Assembly: GCA_019916065.1 (NCBI GenBank)
Contig: CM034236.1
Span: forward strand, 18,902,805-18,966,804
Source of the DNA: Vitellaria paradoxa
Taxonomy: Eukaryota > Streptophyta > Magnoliopsida > Ericales > Sapotaceae
Reading direction: 5' to 3'
Length of the DNA: 64,000 bases
In this document: positions 9,814-20,523 of the stretch, piece after piece
Position numbering within the stretch: position 1 is the stretch's first letter
Layout: every line of letters begins with the position of its first letter
Notes under the pieces: generated by a model
The model's input: only the letters and a program-made list of their open reading frames with translations
The model's database searches: none
What the model was told of the DNA's origin: nothing
Position numbers and translations under genes: made by a program

Positions 9814-11193
9814 ATGCCACCAAAGAGGATGAAGAAGATGGCTTACAAAGGTAAGGCTAAAAGAAGGAGCATGAGGATTTTGAGCCAACATGGTAAGGGT
9901 TCTTCACTTGTTGTTCAAGAACCCATAACATATGAATTGTCATCTTCTAAATCAGACCGTAGGTCCTCCTCTAGAACAGAATCATTCCATTCTGTAGGTA
10001 ATGAGAGTTTGAGTGAGAGACATGATGATCGTGTCTCTAATGTTGAAAAGGAAAACTCTGTTGGAGTTCCTGAGAATGTGCCTACTAAGGAACACACCAC
10101 TGCTCCTGAGCATGAGGTCCATACCTCTGAAAATGTTCTTTTGGATGAACCTGAAGCACAATCTGACCATGATCTTTTTGATGAGGGTTCTTTTGATAAT
10201 TTGAGGTTTTCCAACAAAGCTTCAAAGCTGAAATATGATGAGAATTACAGCAAGAGAGCTGTGTTGACTGAAAGAGGAATTAAATTGGAGGATTACAATG
10301 AACCACCCTATGAATTGTTAGAACTATTTGAGCAAAGGGGCTGGGTACATTGGGTTACAACCAGTAGGAGGGCTGTGGTACCATATGTGAGAGAGTTTTA
10401 CTCAAATGCTGAAGTGGGTATGATTCATGGGAGACCTGAGATAAACTCTAAGGTTAGAGGGAAGAGAATTAGTTTGAATCTTGAGAAGATTTCTTTCATA
10501 GGTCACTTGCCTGTTGAAAGAATACCCGAATCCACACCTAAACAAAAAGCACGATGGGAGAAGCAATTGCATAAGGACAATTTGGCTAGGCTCTTCACAG
10601 CCAACCCTCAAGCTCAATGGACCACTTCTAGGATGTCCAAGTCAGGAATTACTCCCAAAAGTAATATCCTTCACATGCTGGCCTGTTCTTTATTTCTGCC
10701 CCATGCTTACAAGTCAACCATCACTCTTGAACAAGCCATGATTATGGGAAAGATGTTGTTAGGCATTCCCATGGATTTACCTTACCACATTTGGTTGGTT
10801 ATTTCTCATGTGGTAGAAAAACCAGAATCCACAGCTGGGCTGCCTTTTGGAGGTTTAATTACAGAGATAATTCAGCACTTTTTGGGAATAGAGGAAGAGG
10901 TAGGAATGGCCATTGTGAAAGCTGCTCCTTTGATAGACAAGATATCTATGAATCGAAGTCGAGGACAATTGAAGAAGGCTGCTCCACCTGCAGTTGAGAA
11001 CAACCAGCAGCAGCCAGCAGAGGAGGAGGCAACTGAAGCAGTCCCTATGAGCACAGAGGAGAAGTTGACATTAATCCAGAAAAATCAAGAAGTACTGATG
11101 AGGGAAGTGAGTGAGCTGAGACAGGGGCAGCAAAAGCTTATTCGAATGGTGGAAAGCATATTCGAATGGAGTCAAGAAGGGAGAAATGCTTAA
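9814..11193 (+). CDS. Athila-1 ORF3, plant transposon protein domain (env-position ORF)
   Basis: A 459-residue ORF downstream of pol, where Athila elements carry an extra gene often called env-like. The N-terminus is basic (MPPKRMKKMAYKGKAKRR), followed by an acidic Ser/Glu-rich stretch. From about residue 140 the domain shows GWVHWVTTSRRAVVPYVREFY and VRGKRISLNLEKISF, which I recognise as the putative plant transposon protein domain found in Athila elements. The last 60 residues (EEKLTLIQKNQEVLMREVSELRQGQQKLIRM) look like a coiled coil. I see no clear signal peptide or membrane anchor, so an envelope role is not supported. The start is the first ATG in frame. A palindrome pair at 11140 and 11160 lies in the last codons, in two different reading phases. 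Confidence 0.8.
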   Translation: MPPKRMKKMAYKGKAKRRSMRILSQHGKGSSLVVQEPITYELSSSKSDRRSSSRTESFHSVGNESLSERHDDRVSNVEKENSVGVPENVPTKEHTTAPEHEVHTSENVLLDEPEAQSDHDLFDEGSFDNLRFSNKASKLKYDENYSKRAVLTERGIKLEDYNEPPYELLELFEQRGWVHWVTTSRRAVVPYVREFYSNAEVGMIHGRPEINSKVRGKRISLNLEKISFIGHLPVERIPESTPKQKARWEKQLHKDNLARLFTANPQAQWTTSRMSKSGITPKSNILHMLACSLFLPHAYKSTITLEQAMIMGKMLLGIPMDLPYHIWLVISHVVEKPESTAGLPFGGLITEIIQHFLGIEEEVGMAIVKAAPLIDKISMNRSRGQLKKAAPPAVENNQQQPAEEEATEAVPMSTEEKLTLIQKNQEVLMREVSELRQGQQKLIRMVESIFEWSQEGRNA

Positions 11194-11364
11194 TTTCAGT
11201 ACTTCAGCCATGATCCAGACTCTTTTGTCCTTGAAACCAGATTTTTGATAGCAAATCTTCAGAATATTTCAAATATGTTTTGTCAACAATAGGATTTGGA
11301 TTAATGTTCCTGCTGTTTGTTTCTTTTGATTAGGTTTAAGTTGTTTTGTTTTACTTTTGCTACC

Positions 11365-13099
11365 TGACCGCTCGTAAATAGTGCAGTGCTAATTAACCCC
11401 CAAGTGCAAGGGTGTGCGGTGTAGTTTTAATCTCGGTGAGTCCGAGGTCGAATCCACAGGGAGCCTATATGTTTCAGTTTCTAAGTTCAAATATGAATTT
11501 TAGGTTTAAATGTGAATTGAGATATCAATTGAATTAAATTGGATTTAAGAGAATTGCAAATTGAAGGATTAAACAAGAAACAAACTAATTAAAGGGATAT
11601 TTAAACTAGAATGCAAACTACTTTGAAATAACTTAGCAATTTAAAGTTACTGAACTTAAATGTAAAGAGAATTGAATATTTTCAAATTAAAAGCTATTCT
11701 AATTTAGAACTTGCAATGCAATCAATTCAAACAAAAGTGATTTAACTTAAGACAATAATATTTAAAAGAGTTCTTGATTCAACTTTCACAATTCCAGGTA
11801 ATTCGTTATTTTGCCAAGGGATGATTTAAAATACAATCTATAGTTCACGTCAAAGGATCTATAGATTGGGAAATATTTTCAATACATTCCAAAATTTCTC
11901 GATACACAGTTTTAAACTCACGTTTCATTATGGAAAATAAAACTGGAAATATTTTATGATAAAAACATTCGAGTTCAAATCTGATTTAGGAGTGAATAGA
12001 TTCCAAAATTTCTTGATACACAGTTTTAAACTCACGTTTCATTATGGAAAATAAAACTGGAAATATTTTATGATAAAAACATTCGAGTTAAAAAGTTTTC
12101 TAAACAAACAAATCAGATTTGAAAATTGTAGATCACTTCACATAGGTTTTCAAAACCCATGCTCATCCCTCAACTTATAACGAATCACCCTTCATTGATT
12201 CAGTGAATCAAGAACTAGGGTTTCTACGCTAGCATGATTTTAAACAAAACGAAAGCAATTAACGTAAGCATAAACATTAGATCTACCACTAGAAAATAAT
12301 AAATCATATATTAAATTAACGAAACGAAAGCCAACTTACACGGCAAGCAACTCTGAAACTACGTAATGAAAGAGCAGTGTAGCGAAGAATAACCAAACAT
12401 CGAACAACTCCATAAACAAGACAAGTAATTGAAAACTCTCTAAAAAAGCTATTCTAAAACTCTCAAAGTATCTGAAAATATGAAAAAGAGGTTCCTAAAG
12501 TATGTAGAACTAAAAACTAGGGCTCCCTTGGGTCGGCCATGTAGCAGATGTTATAAAGAAGTTGTAAAGAAAACCCTAAAAGACGGAGTGAAGCCGCGCG
12601 CGCATAACACACTGTGGTCCGGACCGTTTGGCAGGTGGTCCGGACCACAGAAACTTTGTTCTTCAAGTTCTGCTTCTCGTTTGCTGCTTCTGACAGCTTT
12701 CTGTCCTCAACTTCCACTGCGATTTTGACCTCGCAAACGATCGATTCATGCTTCGGCTAAAGCACAAAAGTTGTAGCCCTTTGAGTCTTCTTTCTAACCC
12801 AAAAAGAATCAGGTCAATCCGAGTTGTGAGTGAAAAGTTATGGTCTAAATACTGACAAGGTGTCGAGCTAGAACTTCAGCTGCACACCACTTCAACTATC
12901 TTGAACTTTGGACTATTTTTTCCTCCTCGGAAGCCACTTTCAACACTGCTAATCTCACGTATTTTCCCCTTTTACCTGCAATTAAGAGAATAAACACTAT
13001 AAATAATAAAATAACGATAAAACTTTGAAATTAACTACTTAAATGCATCAATGAGTATCAAAATGTGGAGTTTGTAATTACACTTTTCAAGTGTAATCA
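11365..13099 (-). repeat. Solo LTR of an Athila-type element, nested in Athila-1
   Basis: The 1735-bp block starts TGACCG and ends AATCA on the plus strand, flanked by a perfect CTACC duplication at 11360-11364 and 13100-13104. In minus orientation it matches the LTR family at 43222-44718 and 50014-51446, both at its start (TGATTACACTTGAAAAG) and at its end (CACCCTTGCACTTG to CGGTCA). No internal region remains, so it is a solo LTR left by recombination between two LTRs. It holds a GGTCCGGACC pair (12616, 12637), a minus-strand TATA at 12551-12558 and a 114-bp tandem duplication starting at 11886. Confidence 0.88.
11886..12090. repeat. Tandem duplication (114-bp period) in the solo LTR
   Basis: The unit beginning ATTCCAAAATTTCT at 11886 recurs at 12000 with almost no change. 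A third, weaker unit may precede it from about 11828. A tandem pair of about 130 bp occupies a comparable place in the related LTR at 44080-44340. Confidence 0.8.
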
Positions 13100-13104
13100 C
13101 TACC

Positions 13105-14632
13105 TATGACTTTGAACTTACAACTTGGAATGAATGAAATTTCTGTTTTCTTGGAATTAGTGATGTCATTTGCATAAATTGGATTGAGCTGAGTTGAAGT
13201 ATGAAATTTTAAGAGTTGTTGTGGTTGCCATGTGTTTTTAAGTTGAAAAGTGTGTGAATGGATTTAGTTTGAGGATTGTTGATCTAACATTTGTCTTGAG
13301 GAATAAATTTATGAATGAATAATGCGTTTTATGGATTTCCAGATATAGTGGAGACTTAAAACCTGAAGTGAGATATTTGAGCCTTAAACTTTGTTCATGA
13401 GAGACTTCATTTACTCTAAGGGCTTTCCAAAAGCTCAAGCTTTTTGCACTTCAAATTTCTTCAATAACTCCACTTATACTATTTTGCTTTGGGTGTTTGT
13501 GAAGTGATGGATGAATGGAACTAGACTTCTGATTCTTAACTTTTATGGTTGAATGGAATGAAATCATAGAAATGATATTAGGCCATTTTTCTTAACATTT
13601 GAGCTTGGAATGCCTTTCTTTGATGAACATCATCCTTGGAGCCAAGTTTGAGCTTTATTAGAGCATTCATACTTCTTTATTCTTACCACATCATACCTTT
13701 AACCATTATGAATGCTCTTTAGCCTTCCCTAACAGATTGGAATACACTGAAAATATTAAGGAAGAGAAATAAACAACATTTTGGGATTTGGAGGTGAGAA
13801 GAAAGAAAAATGAATGGAATGAGGAAAAAGGAATTGTTAAGGGAAATTGTTGATAAAAAGAAAATCAAAAAGGTGGAAACTGTTTTACTTTTGAAATACA
13901 TTCACTTGAGTTCAATTCCAATCAAAAAAAAAAAAAAAAAAAAAAGAGAAGAAGAATTGGAGAAGGGTGTAAGAAAGTTTATTTCAGTGTTCCAAATCAG
14001 TTTTTGAATTCCTTATCCTTCCCTTCTATTACCTTATTAAACCTCATGGCCCCATTACAACCCATTGCAAGTCCTAATTGATCTTTGAAAGAATTTTCAT
14101 TCAATTGTGAAATTTAGGAATTAGGGAATCATGGTGAAAATTCTGAAATTACTTTGCTACATCATTCCTTCATGGAGTTATGCCAAGTCTAATTCTTTCT
14201 TGAATACATCATTTTTGACTTGTTGATGCCACCTTCTAGAATTTGATGAACATTTACTCTTAATAGGGGCATCTTGAGTGAAACCTTGTGTGCTCTATTT
14301 TCTTTGGAGTGAATTCCAAGGTGAGATTTGAAGTCAAAACTTGGGAATGAAATGGAATGCAAAGTTCAGAATTAAATGAAGTTCTAAAAGATGTATGTTA
14401 AGATTGATAGAGTTAAAAGCTGCTATTCATTCACATTCATTTCACACATTTGGCAAGTTTCACATCTCTTATAAAATTTTAACTTTTAAACTTTGCTTAT
14501 GAAAATTTTTGCTTATGGTGTTGACTAATTCCATATGAATAGCTGAAATATCATTCAAATTGAAATGAAATTAATGCTTTTGGAATTCTCTCCTATTTCT
14601 TCTATTAGAAGCATTACTAGGGACTAGTAATG
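13105..14632 (+). other. Athila-1 non-coding region between ORF3 and 3' LTR
   Basis: About 1.5 kb without a convincing gene. It holds an A-tract of about 20 bases near 13926-13945 inside a purine-rich stretch, and ends with a hairpin (arms CATTACTAG and CTAGTAATG, loop GGA) at 14612-14632. Long non-coding 3' regions are normal for Athila elements. Confidence 0.6.
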
Positions 14633-14650
14633 TTGTAGTTGGGGGGTGTG
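14612..14650 (+). other. Athila-1 hairpin and 3' polypurine tract
   Basis: A perfect 9-bp hairpin with loop GGA is followed by TTGTAGTTGGGGGGTGTG, directly abutting the 3' LTR at 14651. The G-rich tract is the plus-strand primer site expected here. The hairpin recurs beside the polypurine tracts of Athila-2 (43187-43204) and Athila-3 (51462-51482). Confidence 0.7.
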
Positions 14651-16177
14651 TGATTGGACATCAATTGTTACATATTTATACATTCAAATTACACTTGCAC
14701 ACATCATAAAAAGATATAAAATCTATGTTTTGTGCAGATTTCATCTCCATATCTCCAAAGTGGAATATGTGTTGATTTCCATCACAAAAACAAGAAATTA
14801 AGCTACATTGAGGATGTTGAGAAGAAAGCATGCTGCACAATACATCAAAGGATTGAAGCTATTTCAGAAGAAGAAGAAAATTCAGTTGAAATCAATGCAA
14901 AGAGATCAGAATCACTATTCTGGAAATTTCTGCAGCAGGGGATCATATTCGAATATGGTTTTACTGTATTCGAATATAAGCTTCTTCACAGCAACGAATT
15001 TCATGTGACCCCAACTTCCCCATGTGATGTAACCTGCAATCCAGGGAGGGCAAATCAGTAAAAAAGATATAGGAGAGAGAAGGAGCCATCATGAAGGGAA
15101 CATTCGGTTAGAGGAGAGAAAAAAATGAGGAGATAGAAGGAAGAAAGAAGGGGAGTGAGACCCACACGACGAAAAACAGAGAACATTTTTGGGGAAGAAA
15201 TTCAGATTTCGTAGAGAGAGTTTTGGAGAGTTTTTCATTGAGAGTTCATAGTTTTACATTGGAATTTCAATTCAGCATTGGAGTTTTTGAGATTTACACT
15301 TTGAATTCATTCCAATTTCTGTAATCAGATTTTCAAGTCTAAATCCATTAAACTTTCAATTTCAGATTGTAATGTCTTTGAATCAGATTTCCACTTCTGT
15401 TTTTTTTTTCTTTTTAACATGCTCGGCTAAGTCTTCTTGGGCCAAGGCAAGGGTAATGCCCTTCCAATGAATCTCAAGTGGCCGAACTTCATGGATTTAC
15501 TTTGAGTTCTTATGGTTATCAAGTCAATTTGCAGCTGGGTGTCTTAGAACTCATTGATTCAAGACCCGATTAATCCAACTTTGTATATCCTATTGATGAG
15601 TTCATAGGTGTTGCTTAACTTAGAACTCTCATGACATTGTTGTATGTGGGTTGCTAGAATTAGAACTCCTATTGTCCTTAAAATAGGTTATGCACATTGG
15701 GTGTTTAATCCATGGTTTGTTTCAATTGAAATTAATTTTCTCAAAAATCAGTACAAATTGATTTGGTAATTTATAAACTCTTGGCACTTGAAATTCATTT
15801 GGATTGGTATTAAACTTGTCTTGCTCAACCTTTCTTTTATCACTTAATCTTTTAGTTTAAATTCACTTTGCTTTTGGAAAGTTAGTTCAAAATCATCAAC
15901 CAACCAAATCAGATTTTAATTTTCTATTTTACATTTTTCTGTGAGTTGTGTTTTGCCAAATTAATCTCCATTAGAGTCATTCACTTCATTACTCCCTAGA
16001 TCCCTGTGGAAATGACCTGGGACTTACCAGTTATTTTGTGCTTCAACCACACCTTGCACTTGGGGGAAAACTTGTCTTGATTTACCTCACTTAACATTTT
16101 CTTTAAATTTGAATTTATAATCTGAATTTTCATTTGAGCTTTTATCTTGGAGTGAGGTAATTAAACAAGAACAAGCA
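14651..16177 (+). repeat. Athila-1 3' LTR
   Basis: 1527 bp, TG to CA, nearly identical to 917-2444. By eye the differences are five substitutions and one missing A. It is followed directly by the ATCCC duplication. The palindrome pair is preserved at 14947-14954 and 14968-14975. Confidence 0.93.
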
Positions 16178-16182
16178 ATCCC

Positions 16183-16700
16183 CCACATCAAATTCCACCA
16201 ATCTTCATTTTTTGTCTGTAGCCATTTTGTAGTTGGCTGTACCTTCCACCAAATGTTATTGTGTGAATTTATGAACTTCCTAGAGATTAGAGAAAAATTC
16301 TTCAGCCTTCCCATTCAAACGTTTTAAGTCTGGAACAAGTGCCAAATCAATGTGAGCTCTTGGATTGTAACCATAGTTAACATTGAATGGACTAAACCCT
16401 TAGCTATGATTTATAGACCAATTGTAAACAAACTCCACTTGAGGCAACTTCTAATCCCATGTCGTCAAATGTTCGCTGATTAAACTCCGCAGCAAGTTTC
16501 CAAGAGATCGATTTACCACCTCAGTTTAGCCATTTGTCTGAGGGTGGCAAACATTGTTGATATCTAACTTGGTGCTAGCTAACTTCCACAGACATTGCCA
16601 AAAATGGCTGAGGAACCTTGTGTCTTTATCTGAAATAATAGAACTCGGCAAGGCATGCGGACGGTAGACTTCTTTGAAATAAGATGTTTCTGATTGCTAC
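16183..16700 (-). pseudogene. Gypsy-1 integrase, middle part
   Basis: On the minus strand this encodes the Gypsy integrase core with ISDKDTRFLSHFW and HPQTNG motifs, then GFSPFNVNYGYNPRAHIDL, with several stops. The sequence runs from the RT active site almost straight into the integrase core, so RNase H and the integrase zinc-binding domain are missing. The left edge is the Athila-1 insertion; the frame continues at 916. Confidence 0.75.
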
Positions 16701-17560
16701 TCTAGGTAGGATATCATCAAAATATACAACTAAGAACTTACTAACGAGTGGTTAAAACAATTGGTTCATCACTCGTATGAAAGTACTGGGTGCGTTAGAT
16801 AGCCCAAATGATATAACAAGCCATTCGAATAACCCGTCGTGTGTCTTAGTGGTAGTCTTCCATTCATCCCCTTCACGGATACGGATCCGGTGGTAGCCAA
16901 TCTTCAAATCCAATTTGGTGAAGACAATCGGCCCTTGTAACTGATCCAACAAGTTATCTAGGTGAGGAATTAGGAATATGTAATGAATTGTTATTTTGTT
17001 GATGGCTCGGCTATTTGTGCACCTACGCCATGACCCATCCTTCTTGGGCGTGAGTAATGTCGACACAAAGCAAGGACTAAGGATTTCTTTGATATGCCCC
17101 TTATCTATTAAATTCTTTACTTGCCTTCATAGCTCTTTATGTTCTTGGAGACTCATGCGGTAATAAGGATGGTTTAGCAGATTAGCACCAATAACCAAAT
17201 CGATTTGGTGTTGTATTTTCCTTACAGGTGGTAACCCCGAAGGTAGGTCCTTGGGAGAAACATCTGTAAACTTCTCAACAAGTGGGTAGACAGGATCTGG
17301 TGCCTTTTCTTTTCCAATTTCTTCCTTCTCGATCAGAATATACACCAATCTCGATTTGTTCATCTCTTCTACAAAATGGTGCATACATAACAAATTGGGA
17401 TTTTTTTCTTCTGCAAGTTTAGGGGGCATTTCCTTGTTTGGTATTAGTACGACCTTTGCCTTGTTGAACATGAAGGTGTAGGTGTTTTTTTTTTTTCCTG
17501 CCATCATGCTGTACATATCGATCATACTACCATAGCCTTCCCAATAGAATTTAGCAAGTG
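16701..17560 (-). pseudogene. Gypsy-1 reverse transcriptase remnant
   Basis: Minus-strand sequence at 17525-17127 carries the pre-RT region (PSGLPPVRKIQHQIDLV, HPYYRMSLQEHKEL), and 17066-16752 carries RT blocks [34 protein letters not shown] and [15 protein letters not shown]. The catalytic motif reads YFDD just below 16750. Stops and small shifts separate the blocks. The catalytic aspartates are still visible but the gene is not open. Confidence 0.82.
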
Positions 17561-17849
17561 TCCATTTGTATTATATCACACCAGACCTTAGCCTTATAAG
17601 TAGCACCAATAGATAACGGAACTAAACAATGTTGAGTTACTGCAAGTTCTTTACCTTTCTACAACTATGAGAGCTTGTAAGGATTAGGGTGTTGTTTAGT
17701 CTTTAACCTTAACTTCACAACCGCCTCCTCAGAAACAATGTTTTCACAATTGCCAAAATCAATCATGAACTTACAGACCTTCCCTTTGACTATGCATGTG
17801 GATTGAAAGATATTATTTCGTAGCCATCCATCTCCATTAATTTCTCTAG

Positions 17850-18964
17850 GAGTAAAGCATGATCAGCGGACCACTAAAAGGGGACCATTATTTCCGGCTA
17901 CTTACTCCTCCTTCACGGGTTCATCATCATAAATAGGATTATCAAGGATTTCTTCTATGCTGGTGTTTTCTTTGACACCACCCTCAATGAACAAAACTTT
18001 GTGATCACTTTTCTTATGGTCTGTTGTACAATGCTTGGGCTCCCCGCACTTGAAACAATACAAGGTTCTGGTCATTCTGGTTTGTAGTGCTCCGGCTAAG
18101 GGTCTTGTTGCTGCTACAGGTTGAAGAGCAGTTCTAGATGGATTGGCTAAACATCTCTGTCTGGATTGGAAGAGTTTCAACTTGGGTTGCTCCATGAAGA
18201 TTTGATAAACCACCTACTAAATTGCTTCTCCAGTACTTGTGCTATCTGGTGTGCTTCTATTACTGAGATTGGATCAAATAGATTCAAGATGTCTTCATAT
18301 TGCTATCGTAGCCTTCCCATATACTGTGAGACTAATTGATCCCAGTTTTTGTCACATCGTTTCTTGCCACCAAGTGGTAAAAATCTATCGTGTAATCATT
18401 AATTGATTGATTACCTTATTGTAGATTCTGTAGGTTCCAATACAACTGTCTAATGTAATTATAGGGCAAAAAGATGGCTTTCTTATGCTTCTTCAATTTC
18501 TCTCGTGAACTAATTTTCTTCTTCCCTTACTAAGAATTAGTTAATTTGGTTTACTGCCACCAAATCGGTGCTCTACCTTTGAACCTTATGGCCACCAAAG
18601 GAACTCTTTTGCCATCAGAAACCTCTTTGAAATCCAGCGTCTCCTCCATAACAAAGAGCCAATCAAAGAACTCTTCTGGTTACAGCTATCTTTAGAGCCA
18701 ACTCCTACTGGTGATTATCAATCTCTGTAGCATATATTTCTCGCTTGGGAAGGTACTCAAGAACTGGCTGTACATAGGAAAATCCCTACTCAGAGTACCA
18801 TCATCTTTAGATTAAAGAGATGGGCTATGATCTCTATGTTTGACTTGTGTTGCCATAACAGCCATTTGAGCCGTTAACACTTCGATCTGCTGTGCCAATC
18901 TAGTTATGTCATCTTACTCCTCGTTTAGAGGTGCATTCTAGCCACGTCTTTTCCCACGAGGCAT
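17850..18964 (-). pseudogene. Gypsy-1 gag remnant with zinc knuckle
   Basis: The likely gag start is the minus-strand ATG at 18964, soon after the primer site, reading MPRGKRRG. A zinc knuckle is seen at about 18000-18060 as CFKCGEPKHCTTDH, where the last cysteine is replaced by His, so metal binding is probably lost. Many stops interrupt the region. Protease motifs are not clear. Confidence 0.7.
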
Positions 18965-18984
18965 GACGTAGGTTTGATAGCACA

Positions 18985-18998
18985 GCTCTAATATCAAC
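18985..18998 (-). other. Gypsy-1 primer binding site
   Basis: On the minus strand TTGATATTAGAGC directly follows the LTR end. It is a decayed form of the tRNA-Met primer site TTGGTATCAGAGC and fixes the element's orientation. Confidence 0.75.
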
Positions 18999-19436
18999 TG
19001 ATGTAGCACGTGACGATAGGGAGTGCAGATTGAACACTTTCCACAAAAACAATGAAATTCTGTAGTAGTACAAAACTCATTGTAGACAAGTAACTATTGC
19101 TAGGGTTACAAAAACCACTCAAAACAATAGGGAAAAGTGTATAACATTTAATTTTAATTAATCAAGAAAACTATCAAAATTCATAGACTTACAAGGTTTA
19201 AATAGAAACCCTAGCTAGAAAATAAAATATAGAAAAAGGCTTAAAAATAGGAAACTAAATAACAAAAATTATTCCTAATATTATTAAGGAATAGAAAATC
19301 TTCTAAAATTGGAAAGTGCTGAAATTTTGGATGTGAAGGGTGGCACTATATCATAAAACGGTGATTATGGAAAGATTTCATCAATTCTTTCCAAAATCTC
19401 TCTTCCATGTATGTGAAGGCAATTTGGCTTGCATTA
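18999..19436 (-). repeat. Gypsy-1 5' LTR
   Basis: 438 bp, alignable over its length to 227-669, and followed by the AATAG duplication at 19437-19441. It has accumulated more differences from its partner than the Athila-1 LTRs have, which fits its outer position in the nest. Confidence 0.87.
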
Positions 19437-19441
19437 AATAG

Positions 19442-20515
19442 TCCCTTTGATATACCGCAAAATTCAACACACTATTTTAAGATGTTTAACAATGGATGCA
19501 TGCATAAATTATGAAACAATATTAATGCTATAGGAAATATGAGGACGAGTAAGTGCTAAATACTGTAAAGCTCCAATGATCTCGTGATATAAGCTGGGAT
19601 CTTCAAGTGGAACAACACTATTAACACCCTTAGCCTTTGCCTCCAAATGAGTACTTATAGGCTTGCAATCCACCATCTATGCTTTCTTAAGAATAGTAAG
19701 AGCATAATGTGATTGTGAGAGGTGCAATCCTTCAGAGCTGTGCATGATCTCAATCTCAAGGAAGTGGTGGACAAGTCCGAGATCCTTTATAGCAAATTTA
19801 GTATATAAGGTCTTGATAAAACTATCCAAGAGCTGCAGGGTAGAACTGGTGAGAAGCATATTATCAACGTAAAATAAAAGAATTAAAGTTTCATAAGGTG
19901 AATGTAAGATAAAGAGAGATAGGCTAACTAAGCTACGAAAGAAACCATGTTAGATAAGAAAGGCACTGAAACGTCAAACCAAGCTCGTGAGGGTTTTTTT
20001 TAACCTTAAAGTGCTTGTTGTAGCTTCCACACATGATTAGGAAATACTGGATCAGCCATGCCCGGTGGTTATTCCATATAGATATCATTTGAAATAAGAC
20101 TATGAAGGAAGGCATTCTTGAAGTCTAATTACTAAATATCCCAATGTCAAACCAGAGCAAGGCTAAGGACAAGACGAATAGTGCTGGGCTTGATGACATA
20201 AGAGAATGTTTCAATGTAGTCTACACTGTCAAGCTGATGATACCCTTTTGCAATGACATGAGCTTTGAGCTAATCAAAAATACCATTGGGTTTGAGTTTT
20301 GGCTTAAGGACCCACTTAGAGCCAATGACATGCATGGGAGGTTTGGCAAAATAAGTACCAAGTGTGATTATAGTGAAGTACATCTATCTTCTCTTGTATA
20401 GCAACCTCTAGCCATCATGGCTGAGTGTAGATTTAATAGAGCGAGGTTCCTTTGGAATTACTTGACTTATGACTATCATAGCATACTAAAGATTGGGTTT
20501 GTGAATTCTAAGTTG
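19442..20515 (-). pseudogene. Copia-1 reverse transcriptase / RNase H remnant
   Basis: Minus-strand Ty1/Copia RT blocks are visible: GSKWVLKPKLKPNG, VIKPSTIRLVLSLAL, LDFKNAFLH, IYMEYPPGM, FPNHVWKLQ, then YVDNML near 19865, IKDLGLVHHFLEIEI and RYIKGT near 19450. The catalytic pair is YVDN rather than YVDD, so the last aspartate is lost. Stops and frameshifts are frequent. The sequence continues at 226 after the Gypsy-1 insertion, and upstream beyond the MITE at 20524. Confidence 0.85.
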
Positions 20516-20523
20516 AGATCAAG

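Larger units (their letters stand above)
917..16177 (+). mobile_element. Athila-1: young Athila-type LTR retrotransposon
   Basis: This 15.3-kb element has a perfect 5-bp duplication ATCCC at 912-916 and 16178-16182. The LTRs of 1528 and 1527 bp differ by about five substitutions and one 1-bp indel by eye, so the insertion is recent. Order: LTR, a primer site matching the 3' end of tRNA-Asp type, gag, protease, RT, RNase H, integrase, a long spacer, a third ORF, a second spacer, polypurine tract, LTR. This layout and the protein motifs are those of the Athila lineage of Ty3/Gypsy. It lies inside Gypsy-1 integrase and carries a solo LTR of a related family at 11365-13099. Confidence 0.93.
227..19436 (-). 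mobile_element. Gypsy-1: Ty3/Gypsy LTR retrotransposon, split by Athila-1
   Basis: Two LTRs of about 440 bp bound the element, and a perfect 5-bp duplication AATAG lies at 222-226 and 19437-19441. Orientation is minus: a tRNA-Met-type primer site and gag start lie beside the right LTR, and the integrase end and polypurine tract lie beside the left LTR. Excluding Athila-1, the internal part is only about 3 kb, shorter than an autonomous Gypsy element. The end of RT, RNase H and the front of integrase appear deleted. The LTRs differ at many positions, so this insertion is much older than Athila-1. It interrupts Copia-1 RNase H. Confidence 0.88.

Noticed and set aside
9915..10617. Several ORFs in other frames across ORF3
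   Set aside because: They are shadows of the 9814-11193 ORF, with no recognisable motif.
12480..12728. ORF of 82 codons in the solo LTR
   Set aside because: It spans promoter palindromes and the TATA box of an LTR and has no homologue I recognise.
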